A stretch of DNA of 64,000 bases from Microtetraspora sp. NBRC 16547 (lineage in GTDB: Bacteria > Actinomycetota > Actinomycetes > Streptosporangiales > Streptosporangiaceae), in assembly GCF_030268965.1 (NCBI RefSeq), contig NZ_BSSE01000022.1:1-64000 (forward strand), given 5' to 3'. The translations under genes were made by a program, and so were the position numbers. Of this stretch, positions 26,386 to 34,053 are shown piece by piece (the stretch's first letter is position 1; each line of letters opens with the position of its first letter). A model generated the notes under the pieces. It worked only from the letters and a program-made list of their open reading frames with translations, had not been told where the DNA came from and ran no database searches.

Positions 26386-27656
26386 GCGCGGTGGTCCTGG
26401 ACAATGTGACCAAGGTCTACCCAGGCGGATTCCTCGCCGTCGACCGGATAAACCTGCGTGCGGAGGAAGGCGAGCTGCTCGTTCTCCTCGGCCCCTCCGG
26501 GTGCGGAAAATCCACCCTGCTGCGGATGATCGCCGGCCTCGAGGAGATCACCACGGGCGACCTGTGGCTGGGCGGGAAGTTCGCCAACCACCTGGCGCCC
26601 CGGGACCGCGACGTCGCCATGGTGTTCCAGAACGGCGCTCTCTATCCGCATCGGACCGTCCGGGGGAACATCTCCTTCCCGCTGGAGATCGCCAAGGCCG
26701 ATCCCGCCATGACGCGGGAGCGGGTCGTCGAACTGTCCCGCGCCCTGCACATCGACGAGACCCTCGACCGCCGCCCGGGAACGCTCTCCGGCGGCCAGCG
26801 CCAGCGCGTCGCCATGGGCCGCGCGATCGTCCGCCAGCCGTCGCTCTTCCTCATGGACGAGCCGCTGTCCAACCTGGACGCGGGCATGCGCACCGAACTG
26901 CGCATGGAGATCTCGTCGCTCGTGCGGACACTCGGGGTCACCACCGTGTACGTGACGCATGACCAGGTCGAGGCGCTCACCCTGGCCGACCGGATCGCCA
27001 TCATGAACCGGGGCGTCCTGCAGGACATCGGCACGCCGGCGCAGGTCTACAACGACCCGGCCACGGCGTTCACCGCGGCGTTCCTGAGCTCGCAGCAGCT
27101 CAACCTGCTCGCCGCCACCGTGCGGACCCCGCAGAACCAGTTCATCCTCCTGGACTTCGGGCCGCACCAGATCATGATGCCCTGGACCGATCCACGTGCT
27201 TACGCGGTGTCACGGCACACCGGGTCGCAGATCATCGTCGGCATCCGGCCGGACGCCCTGACGCCGGTCCCGGAGCAGGCCGAGGGGCCCAGCTTCTTCG
27301 GGCGGGTGCGCACCCTGGAGTACCACGGGCACGAGTGGCTCGCCTACGTCGAGGCAGGGATCCCCTCCGTCACGGTTCCCGAGCCCCCGGACCCGCGGCA
27401 CAAGGCGTACGCCGACAGCGCGAACGGGAGCAGGGCGCGGTCCATGATGCGCCGCCTGTGGGGAGCGGCGGACGACTCCGCCGAGCACGCGCCGCCGCCG
27501 GCGATCGGCGGCACCCACCGCCGCGCGGACCTGATCGTACGGCTCGGCGGCCGGCCCGTCTGGCGGGCGGGCGAGCACGGCCGGGTGGCCGTCGACGTCT
27601 CCCGGCTCATGCTGTTCACCCTGACCGGCAGCCGGATCGACCCGCCCCGGCGTTAG
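26382..27656 (+). CDS. Sugar ABC transporter ATP-binding protein (MalK/MsiK/UgpC-like)
   Basis: Cytoplasmic ATPase of 424 residues that would energise CUT1 sugar importers. Walker A GPSGCGKST is at 37-45, the signature LSGGQRQR and Walker B LFLMDEPLSNLD follow, then the H-loop VYVTHDQVEA. A C-terminal OB-type regulatory domain is present but carries an unusual Arg/Ala/Pro-rich insertion of about 45 residues (DPRHKAYADSANGSRARSMM), making the protein longer than typical MsiK (about 380). Neither malEFG nor cebEFG contains its own ATPase gene, so this divergent gene is a candidate shared energiser, as MsiK is in Streptomyces. That sharing is inference. Confidence 0.85.
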   Translation: MSAVVLDNVTKVYPGGFLAVDRINLRAEEGELLVLLGPSGCGKSTLLRMIAGLEEITTGDLWLGGKFANHLAPRDRDVAMVFQNGALYPHRTVRGNISFPLEIAKADPAMTRERVVELSRALHIDETLDRRPGTLSGGQRQRVAMGRAIVRQPSLFLMDEPLSNLDAGMRTELRMEISSLVRTLGVTTVYVTHDQVEALTLADRIAIMNRGVLQDIGTPAQVYNDPATAFTAAFLSSQQLNLLAATVRTPQNQFILLDFGPHQIMMPWTDPRAYAVSRHTGSQIIVGIRPDALTPVPEQAEGPSFFGRVRTLEYHGHEWLAYVEAGIPSVTVPEPPDPRHKAYADSANGSRARSMMRRLWGAADDSAEHAPPPAIGGTHRRADLIVRLGGRPVWRAGEHGRVAVDVSRLMLFTLTGSRIDPPRR

Positions 27657-27670
27657 ATTTGCGCACCCGG

Positions 27671-27716
27671 GGAGTCCCGATCCCTATGCCTTGACTCCCT
27701 ATGCCTTGACCCCCGA
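27671..27716 (-). repeat. 15-bp tandem duplication at the end of the ACT-domain gene
   Basis: TCCCTATGCCTTGAC occurs twice in tandem across the stop codon of the ACT-domain gene. Read on the minus strand, the residues G-V-K-A plus a stop are followed by a second identical G-V-K-A-stop. It looks like a recent small duplication. Confidence 0.8.
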
Positions 27717-28331
27717 GCGGACGAGGACCTCGACGAGCTCCATCAACCTGATCATCCGGTCGAGCTCGACCCGGTGGAAGGCGGGGCCCTGACTCCTGGC
27801 CACCACCAGGTGCAGGGCGTCGTCCCCCGAGAGGGGCGGCAGCGGCACGCTGAGCACGTGCACCGGGCCGTCCAAGGTGAGCGACGACGGGCGGATCAGG
27901 GTCACGTCCGACCAGGACACCGTCTCCGGCGCCTGCCAGCTGCCGTGTACGAGGGCGCCCGCTGCGCTCACCGCCACCGCCCAGTCGGCGCTGACGAGAT
28001 CGGGCACGGCGTCCACGAGTGTGGCCAACGCCCGGCCGGGATCGGCCGCGACGTGTCCGAGAAGGTCGTAGTCCGGATTGGCTCCCGGCACCTCGCGCGT
28101 CCGCCAGGCGGCCTCGACCTTGGTACCGGGGACCACGCTGACCCGCTCGCGCAGCTCCTCCGCGCTGAGCACGCCGCTCCAGGACACGGTGAAATCGTCG
28201 ATCGCCCGTCCCGAATCCCGTTCGAGCACCGTGACCTGCAGAATGTCCGCTCCCATGACACCGAAGGCCCGCGCCACCTGACCGAGCACCCCGGGCCGGT
28301 CCGGCAGCGAAACGCGTAGCCGCAGCAGCAT
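27699..28331 (-). CDS. ACT-domain protein, probably amino-acid binding
   Basis: A 210-residue cytoplasmic protein. The N-terminal 75 residues form an ACT domain (LLRLRVSLPDRPGVLGQVAR; GADILQVTVLERDSGRAIDD), the ligand-binding module of many amino-acid regulators. The rest (about 90-210) resembles GAF-like or degenerate ACT segments and has no catalytic motif. Monocistronic, convergent with the ATPase gene. A regulatory or sensing role is likely, but target and ligand are unknown. Confidence 0.75.
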   Translation of the reverse strand: MLLRLRVSLPDRPGVLGQVARAFGVMGADILQVTVLERDSGRAIDDFTVSWSGVLSAEELRERVSVVPGTKVEAAWRTREVPGANPDYDLLGHVAADPGRALATLVDAVPDLVSADWAVAVSAAGALVHGSWQAPETVSWSDVTLIRPSSLTLDGPVHVLSVPLPPLSGDDALHLVVARSQGPAFHRVELDRMIRLMELVEVLVRSGVKA

Positions 28332-28346
28332 CCCGTCCCCTCTCTT

Positions 28347-28365
28347 CCGGCACCGACAGTGCCGG
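28347..28365 (-). terminator. Possible terminator of the DUF488 gene
   Basis: CCGGCAC (28347-28353) pairs with GTGCCGG (28359-28365) around a 5-base loop. It is downstream of the DUF488 gene on the minus strand and upstream of the ACT gene. The stem is short and the U-tract poor. Confidence 0.35.
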
Positions 28366-28462
28366 GAAAAGATTTCGGGCGTGTTCCCGGCAGATGTCGC
28401 GCATGCTGCCGGCGTCCGGCTCTCACTGTCGGCCGGGCGTCCGTACCCGTGGAGCGGCTAAA

Positions 28463-28909
28463 TCACGGGTTCCCCGTGAGCCACTCCGCGAGGACGGCCG
28501 CCTGGCTGTGCCCGAGGTCGCGCGTCGCGGTGAGGAGCGTCAGCTCGCCGTGGCCGGCGAGATCCCGCAGATGCTCGGCGGCCCGCCTGTGACCGGAATC
28601 GCCCAGCTCGGCGAGGTAGCGCCGGCGGAACTCCGGGAAACGGCTCGGCTCGTGGCCGTACCACCGGCGCAGCTCGGTGGACGGTGCGACGTCCTGCAAC
28701 CATTCGTCGACGTGCGCGTCCTCCTTGCGCATCCCCCGGGGCCACATGCGATCGACGAGCACCCGTACGCCGTCGGAGGGCGAGGCTTCCTCGTAGATCC
28801 TCCGGCATCCGACGGTCGCGGGTGCCCGGTGATCCGCTCGGCCCGCTCGATGCTCCCCTCGGTGAGGTGCTCTCTCGGGCGAGTGGTGCCGGGTTCCGTG
28901 CTGGGTCAT
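28463..28909 (-). CDS. DUF488 family protein (YeaO-like)
   Basis: A 148-residue protein with the DUF488 core: RIYEEASPSDGVRVLVDRMW, PRGMRKEDAHVDEWLQDVAP, STELRRWYGHEP and LTLLTATRDLGHSQAAVL. The family function is unestablished. The ATG at 28909 follows AGGGGG with a 7-base spacer. The roughly 35 N-terminal residues are His/Arg-rich and unlike the family, so a later start is possible. Monocistronic. Confidence 0.85.
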   Translation of the reverse strand: MTQHGTRHHSPERAPHRGEHRAGRADHRAPATVGCRRIYEEASPSDGVRVLVDRMWPRGMRKEDAHVDEWLQDVAPSTELRRWYGHEPSRFPEFRRRYLAELGDSGHRRAAEHLRDLAGHGELTLLTATRDLGHSQAAVLAEWLTGNP

Positions 28910-29220
28910 GATGGCGCCCCCTGGCAAGCCGCGTCGCGCGCTCAGGCCTGTCCATTTTATCCGCCTAAAGTCGTTTTTTCGTGAAATGACGGCACGGGTA
29001 CGGCGATGCCGGAGGCGAGGGTCCCCCCTCGCGACGAACGCGCTGTCACCTGCCGGGTGGGACCGGCCGAGTCGGCAGTAAATCGAACTTTTCTTCGAAA
29101 AGACTCGTTGTATGCGCGTCCATGGAGGCGCATACCCCCGACCCGGCACTTTGACCAGGTTTAGTCAGATCTTTCCGGTGTCGCGAATCCGCGTTGGATC
29201 ACGGTCAGTAACCTCAAGAA
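28910..29220. other. Divergent intergenic region with two small palindromes
   Basis: No gene seen. It contains CTTTTC-TTC-GAAAAG (29088-29102) and TATGCGC-N10-GCGCATA (29111-29134), which could be operators or leader hairpins for the sensor-kinase gene, and a TTGACC element near 29152. Functions are unknown. Confidence 0.4.
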
Positions 29221-30588
29221 ATGCCCCTCCCCTGGCTGCGCGAGCTGTCCATCCATGCCCGCCTCACGTTGATCACGACCGTCGTCGCGTTGCTCGTCCT
29301 CATCCCGCTGGGGATCGGCGCCGACGTCGGGATCCGGCGTGCCGTCAGCGGGCACCTGTGGGACGACGCGCGGCAGATCGCCTTCAAGGTCGCGGCCGAC
29401 GTACGCGAGGGAACGCTGCACAACCCCATCCGAACCCGAGACACATCCGATCTGGTCCAGGTCGTCACGCCGTCCCGGCAGGTCGTCGCGGCCAGCCCGT
29501 CCGCGCGCGACCTGCCCGTGCTGACCCCGAGGCGGCCGGGCCCGGACGACCGGTTCACCAGGTTCACCGCCTGCCCCCTGCCCGAGGGGAACTGCGCCTA
29601 CGCCGTCGCCTTGCGCACCGGGACGCAGCCAGACGCCCCGGTCGTCATCGCGGCCCGCCAGCAGCCCATGATCATCACGACCCGGCTGCTCGAACTGATC
29701 GTCGCCGGCACGGTCGCGCTGCTCTCGGCCGTCATCGCGTGGCTGGCGTGGAAGGTGGCCGGGCGCGCGCTGCACCCGGTCGAGGCCATCCGCGCGCAAC
29801 TCGCGGCGATCAGCGGCAGCGACCTGAGCGCCCGGGTGCTCCAGCCCCCGGGCCACGACGAGATCGCCAGGCTGGCCCGCACCGTCAACGACGCGCTGTC
29901 ACGCCTGGAGCGGTCGGTCAACCAGCAGCGGCAGTTCGCCGCGGACGCCTCGCACGAGCTGCGCACGCCGATCACCGGCATCTGCGCCCAGTTGGAGAGC
30001 GCGCTGCCGCACCCCGAGGACCATCCGGAGGCCATGAAGGCGGCGCTGCGCGACACCAAGCGGCTTGAGGCGATCATGAGCGATCTGCTGTTCCTCGCCC
30101 GGATCGGCACGGCCGACCACTCCGTACGGGAGAGGGTCGATCTCGGGGCGCTGGCCACGACCGAGGTCAACCGCCGCCGCCACGGACCGATCGCGATCGA
30201 CCTGCGGGTCACGCCGGGGGTGACGGTCACCGGGGTGGACTCACACCTCTCCCGCGTGCTGGTCAACCTGCTGAACAACGCGGAACGGCACGCCAAGAGC
30301 CTGATCACGGTCGAAGTCGGCCGCGACGGCGACGAAGCGGTGCTCGCCGTGGGCAACGACGGCGACCCCATCCCCGAAGAGGACCGCGAGCGTATCTTCC
30401 AGCGGTTCACCCGGCTCGACACGGCGCGCAGCAGGGGGCGGGGCGGCACCGGGCTCGGCCTGGCCATCGCCCGTGAGGTCATCGAGGCCCACCACGGAAG
30501 GATCCGGGTGGGAAACACCGACAGCGGCGCGCTGTTCGTCGCCCGGCTGCCGATCACCCACGGCTCGAGCGCCTCCTCCGACGAATGA
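29221..30588 (+). CDS. Sensor histidine kinase (orphan)
   Basis: Membrane-bound two-component sensor of 455 residues. TM1 is at about 13-35 (LTLITTVVALLVLIPLGIGA), then an extracellular domain (about 40-150) with two Cys (FTACPLPEGNCAY) that may form a disulfide. TM2 is at about 156-178, followed by HAMP (about 180-232), the phospho-acceptor H245 in SHELRTP, and a HATPase domain with LLNNAERHAK (N box) and GGTGLGLAIA (G box). No response regulator gene adjoins it, unusual for this OmpR-associated class. The partner is either elsewhere or lost. Weak Shine-Dalgarno. Confidence 0.92.
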   Translation: MPLPWLRELSIHARLTLITTVVALLVLIPLGIGADVGIRRAVSGHLWDDARQIAFKVAADVREGTLHNPIRTRDTSDLVQVVTPSRQVVAASPSARDLPVLTPRRPGPDDRFTRFTACPLPEGNCAYAVALRTGTQPDAPVVIAARQQPMIITTRLLELIVAGTVALLSAVIAWLAWKVAGRALHPVEAIRAQLAAISGSDLSARVLQPPGHDEIARLARTVNDALSRLERSVNQQRQFAADASHELRTPITGICAQLESALPHPEDHPEAMKAALRDTKRLEAIMSDLLFLARIGTADHSVRERVDLGALATTEVNRRRHGPIAIDLRVTPGVTVTGVDSHLSRVLVNLLNNAERHAKSLITVEVGRDGDEAVLAVGNDGDPIPEEDRERIFQRFTRLDTARSRGRGGTGLGLAIAREVIEAHHGRIRVGNTDSGALFVARLPITHGSSASSDE

Positions 30589-30850
30589 CGCCGCGGATGC
30601 TCAGGAGCGGTCGAACCCGGTCCGCGGGCCGTCGGCGCCCGCACCGCGGGCCATCGGAGGCGCGCCGGTCGCACCGGCGCGGGCCGCGCCGGGACGCGTC
30701 GGTCTCACCCCGTCCGGACGCCCGCACGGAAAGTTAATGCGGCTGCCCCTGGGCGTTCAGCTCGGGCACCCCCTGCGTGACATCCCTCTGGCTAGGTTCT
30801 GGGACACCCCCGATCACCAGGGGCGTTGCCGCAGGTAGAAGGAGTGCACC

Positions 30851-32920
30851 GTGCGAGTCCTGGCCGTTGTCCCCGCCCGTGGCGGTTCGGTGGGCGTGCC
30901 GCTGAAGAACCTGGAGAGGGTGGGCGGCGTCCCGCTGGTGGCCCGGGCCGTCGGCGCGTGCCTACGGGCCGGACTCGTCGACGAGGTCGTGGTGAGCACG
31001 GATCACGAGAGCATCGCCGCCGCCGCCATGGAGGCGGGCGCGCGGGTCGTCGAGCGCCCCACGGAGCTGAGCGGATCCACCGCGTCCAGCGAGTCCGCCG
31101 TGCTGCACGCGCTCGACGAGCTGTCCGAGGACCCGGAGGTGGTCCTCCTCGTGCAGTGCACCAGCGCGTTCATCGACCCGGACGACCTGGACGCCGCGGT
31201 CAGCCGCGTCCTCGACGGCGGGGCGGACGTCGTCTTCTCCGGGATGGAGACCTACGAGTTCGTGTGGACCGGCGCCGGCGCGGGTGTCAACCACGATCCC
31301 GCCACGCGGCCGCGCCGGCAGGACCGCGAGCCGCACTACCGCGAGACCGGCGCCTTCTATGTGATGCGCACGGCGGGCCTGCGCGAGCACGGGCACCGCT
31401 TCTTCGGGCGGGTCACCGTACAGCCGGTCCCGGCACGGCACGCCGTGGAGGTCGACACCCCCGAGGACCTGGAGATCGTGCGGGCGCTCGCGCCGTTCGT
31501 GGACGAGCCGCTCCCGATCGACGTGGACGCCGTGGTGACCGACTTCGACGGCGTGCACACCGACGACCGGGCGTACGTCGACTCCGAGGGCCGGGAGATG
31601 GTCGCGGTCAGCCGGTCCGACGGCATGGGGGTGGCGCTGCTCAAGCGCTCCGGCGTGCGGCTGCTCGTGCTCTCGACCGAGCGCAACCCGGTGGTGGCCG
31701 CCCGCGCCCGCAAGCTCGGCGTTCCGGTGCTGCAGGGTCTCAACGCCAAGGAGACCGCGCTGCGCGACTGGCTGGCGATCGAGGGTCTGGACCCGGCGCG
31801 CGTGGCCTACGTCGGCAATGACGTCAACGACCTCGGCTGCATGGCCCTCGTCGGCTGGCCGGTCGCGGTCCCCGACGCCCACCCCCGCGTACGGGCCGCC
31901 GCCCGGGTGGTCCTCACTCACGCCGGCGGGGCGGGAGCCGTACGGGAACTGTGCGACCGGGTGCTCGCGGCCCGTCCCGAGGGTGCGGACGCTCCGGCGG
32001 AGCGGGAGGCCCGGCGAGTGGCCCGGCCCACGCTGCGCGTCAAGGGGGCGCCGGTGCGGATCGGCGCGGCGCAGGTCGGCCCCGGCCTGCCGGTGTACAT
32101 GATCGGCGAGATCGGCATCAACCACAACGGCGACATCGAGATCGCCCGCAGGCTGATCGACGTCGCGGCGGACGCCGGCTGCCAGGCGGTCAAGTTCCAG
32201 AAGCGGACCCCCGAAATCTGCGTGCCGCCGGAGCAGCGCGGCCAGATGCGGCAGACGCCGTGGGGCGAGATGACCTACCTCGACTACAAGATCCGGACGG
32301 AGTTCGGCCGGGACGAGTACACCGAGATCGCCAAGTACTGCGCGGAACGCGGCATCGAGTGGTTCGCCTCCCCCTGGGACGTTCCCTCGGTGGAGTTCCT
32401 CGAGGAGATGGACGTCGTCACGCACAAGGTCGCGTCCGCCTCGGTGACCGACCACGAGATGCTGCGCGCCCTCGCGGCGACCGGCAAGCCGATCATCCTC
32501 TCGACCGGCATGTCCACGATCGAGGAGATCGACCGGGCCGTGGAGATCCTCGGCACGTCACGGCTGGTGCTGATGCACGCGACCTCCACGTACCCGCTGC
32601 CTCCTGAGGAGGCCAACCTGCGGACGATCGTCACGCTCCAGGAGCGGTACGGCGTGCCGGTCGGCTACTCGGGTCACGAGCGCGGCCTGCAGATCTCTCT
32701 CGCCGCCGTCACTCTGGGCGCGGTCGCCGTCGAGCGGCACATCACGCTGGACCGGACGATGTGGGGCTCCGACCACGCGGCCTCGCTGGAGCCGAGCGGG
32801 CTGGAGCACCTGGTCAGGGACATCCGCATCATCGAGTCCGCCCTGGGAGACGGCGTCAAGCGCGTCTTCCCCGGCGAGGAGGCCCCCCGCGCCCGCCTCC
32901 GCCGGGTCACCGCCCTGTGA
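30851..32920 (+). CDS. Three-domain nonulosonic acid enzyme: CMP-sugar synthetase + HAD phosphatase + NeuB-type synthase
   Basis: A 689-residue fusion that appears to hold three consecutive activities of CMP-nonulosonic acid synthesis. Residues 1-220 are a NeuA-like cytidylyltransferase (VVPARGGSVGVPLKNL; GAFYVMRTAGL). Residues 225-385 are a KdsC-like HAD phosphatase (nucleophile D231 in DFDGVHTDD; VGNDVNDLGCM). Residues 400-689 are a NeuB-type PEP-condensing synthase (GEIGINHNGD, AVKFQK, HKVASASVTDHEM, VGYSGHE). The usual C-terminal SAF (antifreeze-like) domain of NeuB is missing. A phosphatase implies a 9-phosphate intermediate; with no NeuC epimerase nearby, mannose 6-phosphate to KDN is a reasonable but unproven route. 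The start is GTG with AAGGAG upstream. First gene of the locus. Confidence 0.92.
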   Translation: MRVLAVVPARGGSVGVPLKNLERVGGVPLVARAVGACLRAGLVDEVVVSTDHESIAAAAMEAGARVVERPTELSGSTASSESAVLHALDELSEDPEVVLLVQCTSAFIDPDDLDAAVSRVLDGGADVVFSGMETYEFVWTGAGAGVNHDPATRPRRQDREPHYRETGAFYVMRTAGLREHGHRFFGRVTVQPVPARHAVEVDTPEDLEIVRALAPFVDEPLPIDVDAVVTDFDGVHTDDRAYVDSEGREMVAVSRSDGMGVALLKRSGVRLLVLSTERNPVVAARARKLGVPVLQGLNAKETALRDWLAIEGLDPARVAYVGNDVNDLGCMALVGWPVAVPDAHPRVRAAARVVLTHAGGAGAVRELCDRVLAARPEGADAPAEREARRVARPTLRVKGAPVRIGAAQVGPGLPVYMIGEIGINHNGDIEIARRLIDVAADAGCQAVKFQKRTPEICVPPEQRGQMRQTPWGEMTYLDYKIRTEFGRDEYTEIAKYCAERGIEWFASPWDVPSVEFLEEMDVVTHKVASASVTDHEMLRALAATGKPIILSTGMSTIEEIDRAVEILGTSRLVLMHATSTYPLPPEEANLRTIVTLQERYGVPVGYSGHERGLQISLAAVTLGAVAVERHITLDRTMWGSDHAASLEPSGLEHLVRDIRIIESALGDGVKRVFPGEEAPRARLRRVTAL

Positions 32921-32963
32921 CGGAAAGCGGCCCCGGTGGCGGAACGCGGCCCAGTGACTGAGT

Positions 32964-33014
32964 GGGTCCAGTGACGGAGAGGGTCCAGTGACGGAGAGGG
33001 TCCAGTGACGGAGA
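32964..33014 (+). repeat. Three tandem 17-bp repeats between the fusion gene and the GT2 gene
   Basis: The unit GGGTCCAGTGACGGAGA occurs three times without interruption, with degenerate copies upstream (32921-32963). Each copy contains GTGACGG, so the array scatters potential GTG starts ahead of the true glycosyltransferase start at 33040. It fills most of the 119-bp gap. Confidence 0.85.
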
Positions 33015-33039
33015 GCGTCCCAGCGGCGGAAGGCGGCCC

Positions 33040-33990
33040 GTGCCCACGCTTTCGATGATCGTCGCGGTCCGGGACGGCGAGCCGTACCTCGCCGACGCGC
33101 TGGCGTCACTGGCCCGCGATCCGCGCGCGGATGCCGAGGTCATCGTCGTCGACGACGGATCGGTGGACGCCACCTCGGCGGTGGCCGAGGACTTCCGCGA
33201 AGACCTGCCGGGGTTCCGGCTCCTCCGCAACGCCGTGCCGGCCGGGGCGGGCGGCGCCAGGAACGCCGGCCTCGCGGTGGCGTCGGGACAATACGTGACG
33301 TTCCTCGACGGCGACGACTGGGTGGCCCCCGGCTACCTGGCCGAGCTGGTCACCGCGATCGACACGCTCGGCTGCGACTTCGTCCGGGTGGACCACGTCC
33401 AGGTCGAGGGCCACAGGCGAGAGCTGCTCCGGGCCCCGGAGAGCAGGCGGGACATCGTGCTCGATCCGCGGGACGCCATCCTGCCGTTCGACGCGAGGAC
33501 GATGGTGGACTACGCGTACACGTGGGCCGGGATCTACCGCCGTGACCTCGGACCGCTGCTCGCCTTCCCGGACGGCCTGCACACCGCCGAGGACCGGCCG
33601 TGGATCTGGCGGCTGCACCGCAAGGCGCGGTCGTTCGCCGTGGTCTCCCTCGCGGGCGTGTTCTACCGGCGCGGGGTGCCCGGGTCGCTGACCGCGATCG
33701 GGGACGAGCGGCAGCTCGACTTCTTCACTGCGTACGAGACGATCCTGGACGAGGTGGAGCCCGAGTTCCTCCTCAAGGCGGCGCGCAACCTGACCGGGCT
33801 CCTCGCGCACCACGTGGAGCTGATCGACCGGTTCACGCCCGAGCTGCGGGCGAGGTTCGAGGAACGCGCCGGTGAAGTCCTCCGGCGCGTCCCGCCCGAG
33901 GCCCTCGCCGGCATCGACCCGGACCGCCGCGCCCTCGTCGAGTCCTTCGCACCGCCACGACACGGACGTGCAGACGGAACTTCGCCATAG
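33040..33990 (+). CDS. Family 2 glycosyltransferase
   Basis: 316-residue inverting GT-A enzyme. The nucleotide-binding core reads LSMIVAVRDGEPYLADALAS, then VIVVDDGSVDATSAV and GGARNAGLAVASGQYVTFLD with the metal-binding GDDW. The C-terminal part (about 230-316) is helical and acidic. The GTG at 33040 immediately precedes the conserved strand. It lies between the nonulosonic acid enzyme and a polysialyltransferase-like gene, so it likely adds a sugar within the same surface polymer. Donor sugar unknown. Confidence 0.88.
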   Translation: MPTLSMIVAVRDGEPYLADALASLARDPRADAEVIVVDDGSVDATSAVAEDFREDLPGFRLLRNAVPAGAGGARNAGLAVASGQYVTFLDGDDWVAPGYLAELVTAIDTLGCDFVRVDHVQVEGHRRELLRAPESRRDIVLDPRDAILPFDARTMVDYAYTWAGIYRRDLGPLLAFPDGLHTAEDRPWIWRLHRKARSFAVVSLAGVFYRRGVPGSLTAIGDERQLDFFTAYETILDEVEPEFLLKAARNLTGLLAHHVELIDRFTPELRARFEERAGEVLRRVPPEALAGIDPDRRALVESFAPPRHGRADGTSP

Positions 33991-34053
33991 GCAGGGAGCG
34001 CGGCAGCCACGGCCACCGGATGGCGAGGCGACGCACGGCACGACGGGAGCGAC

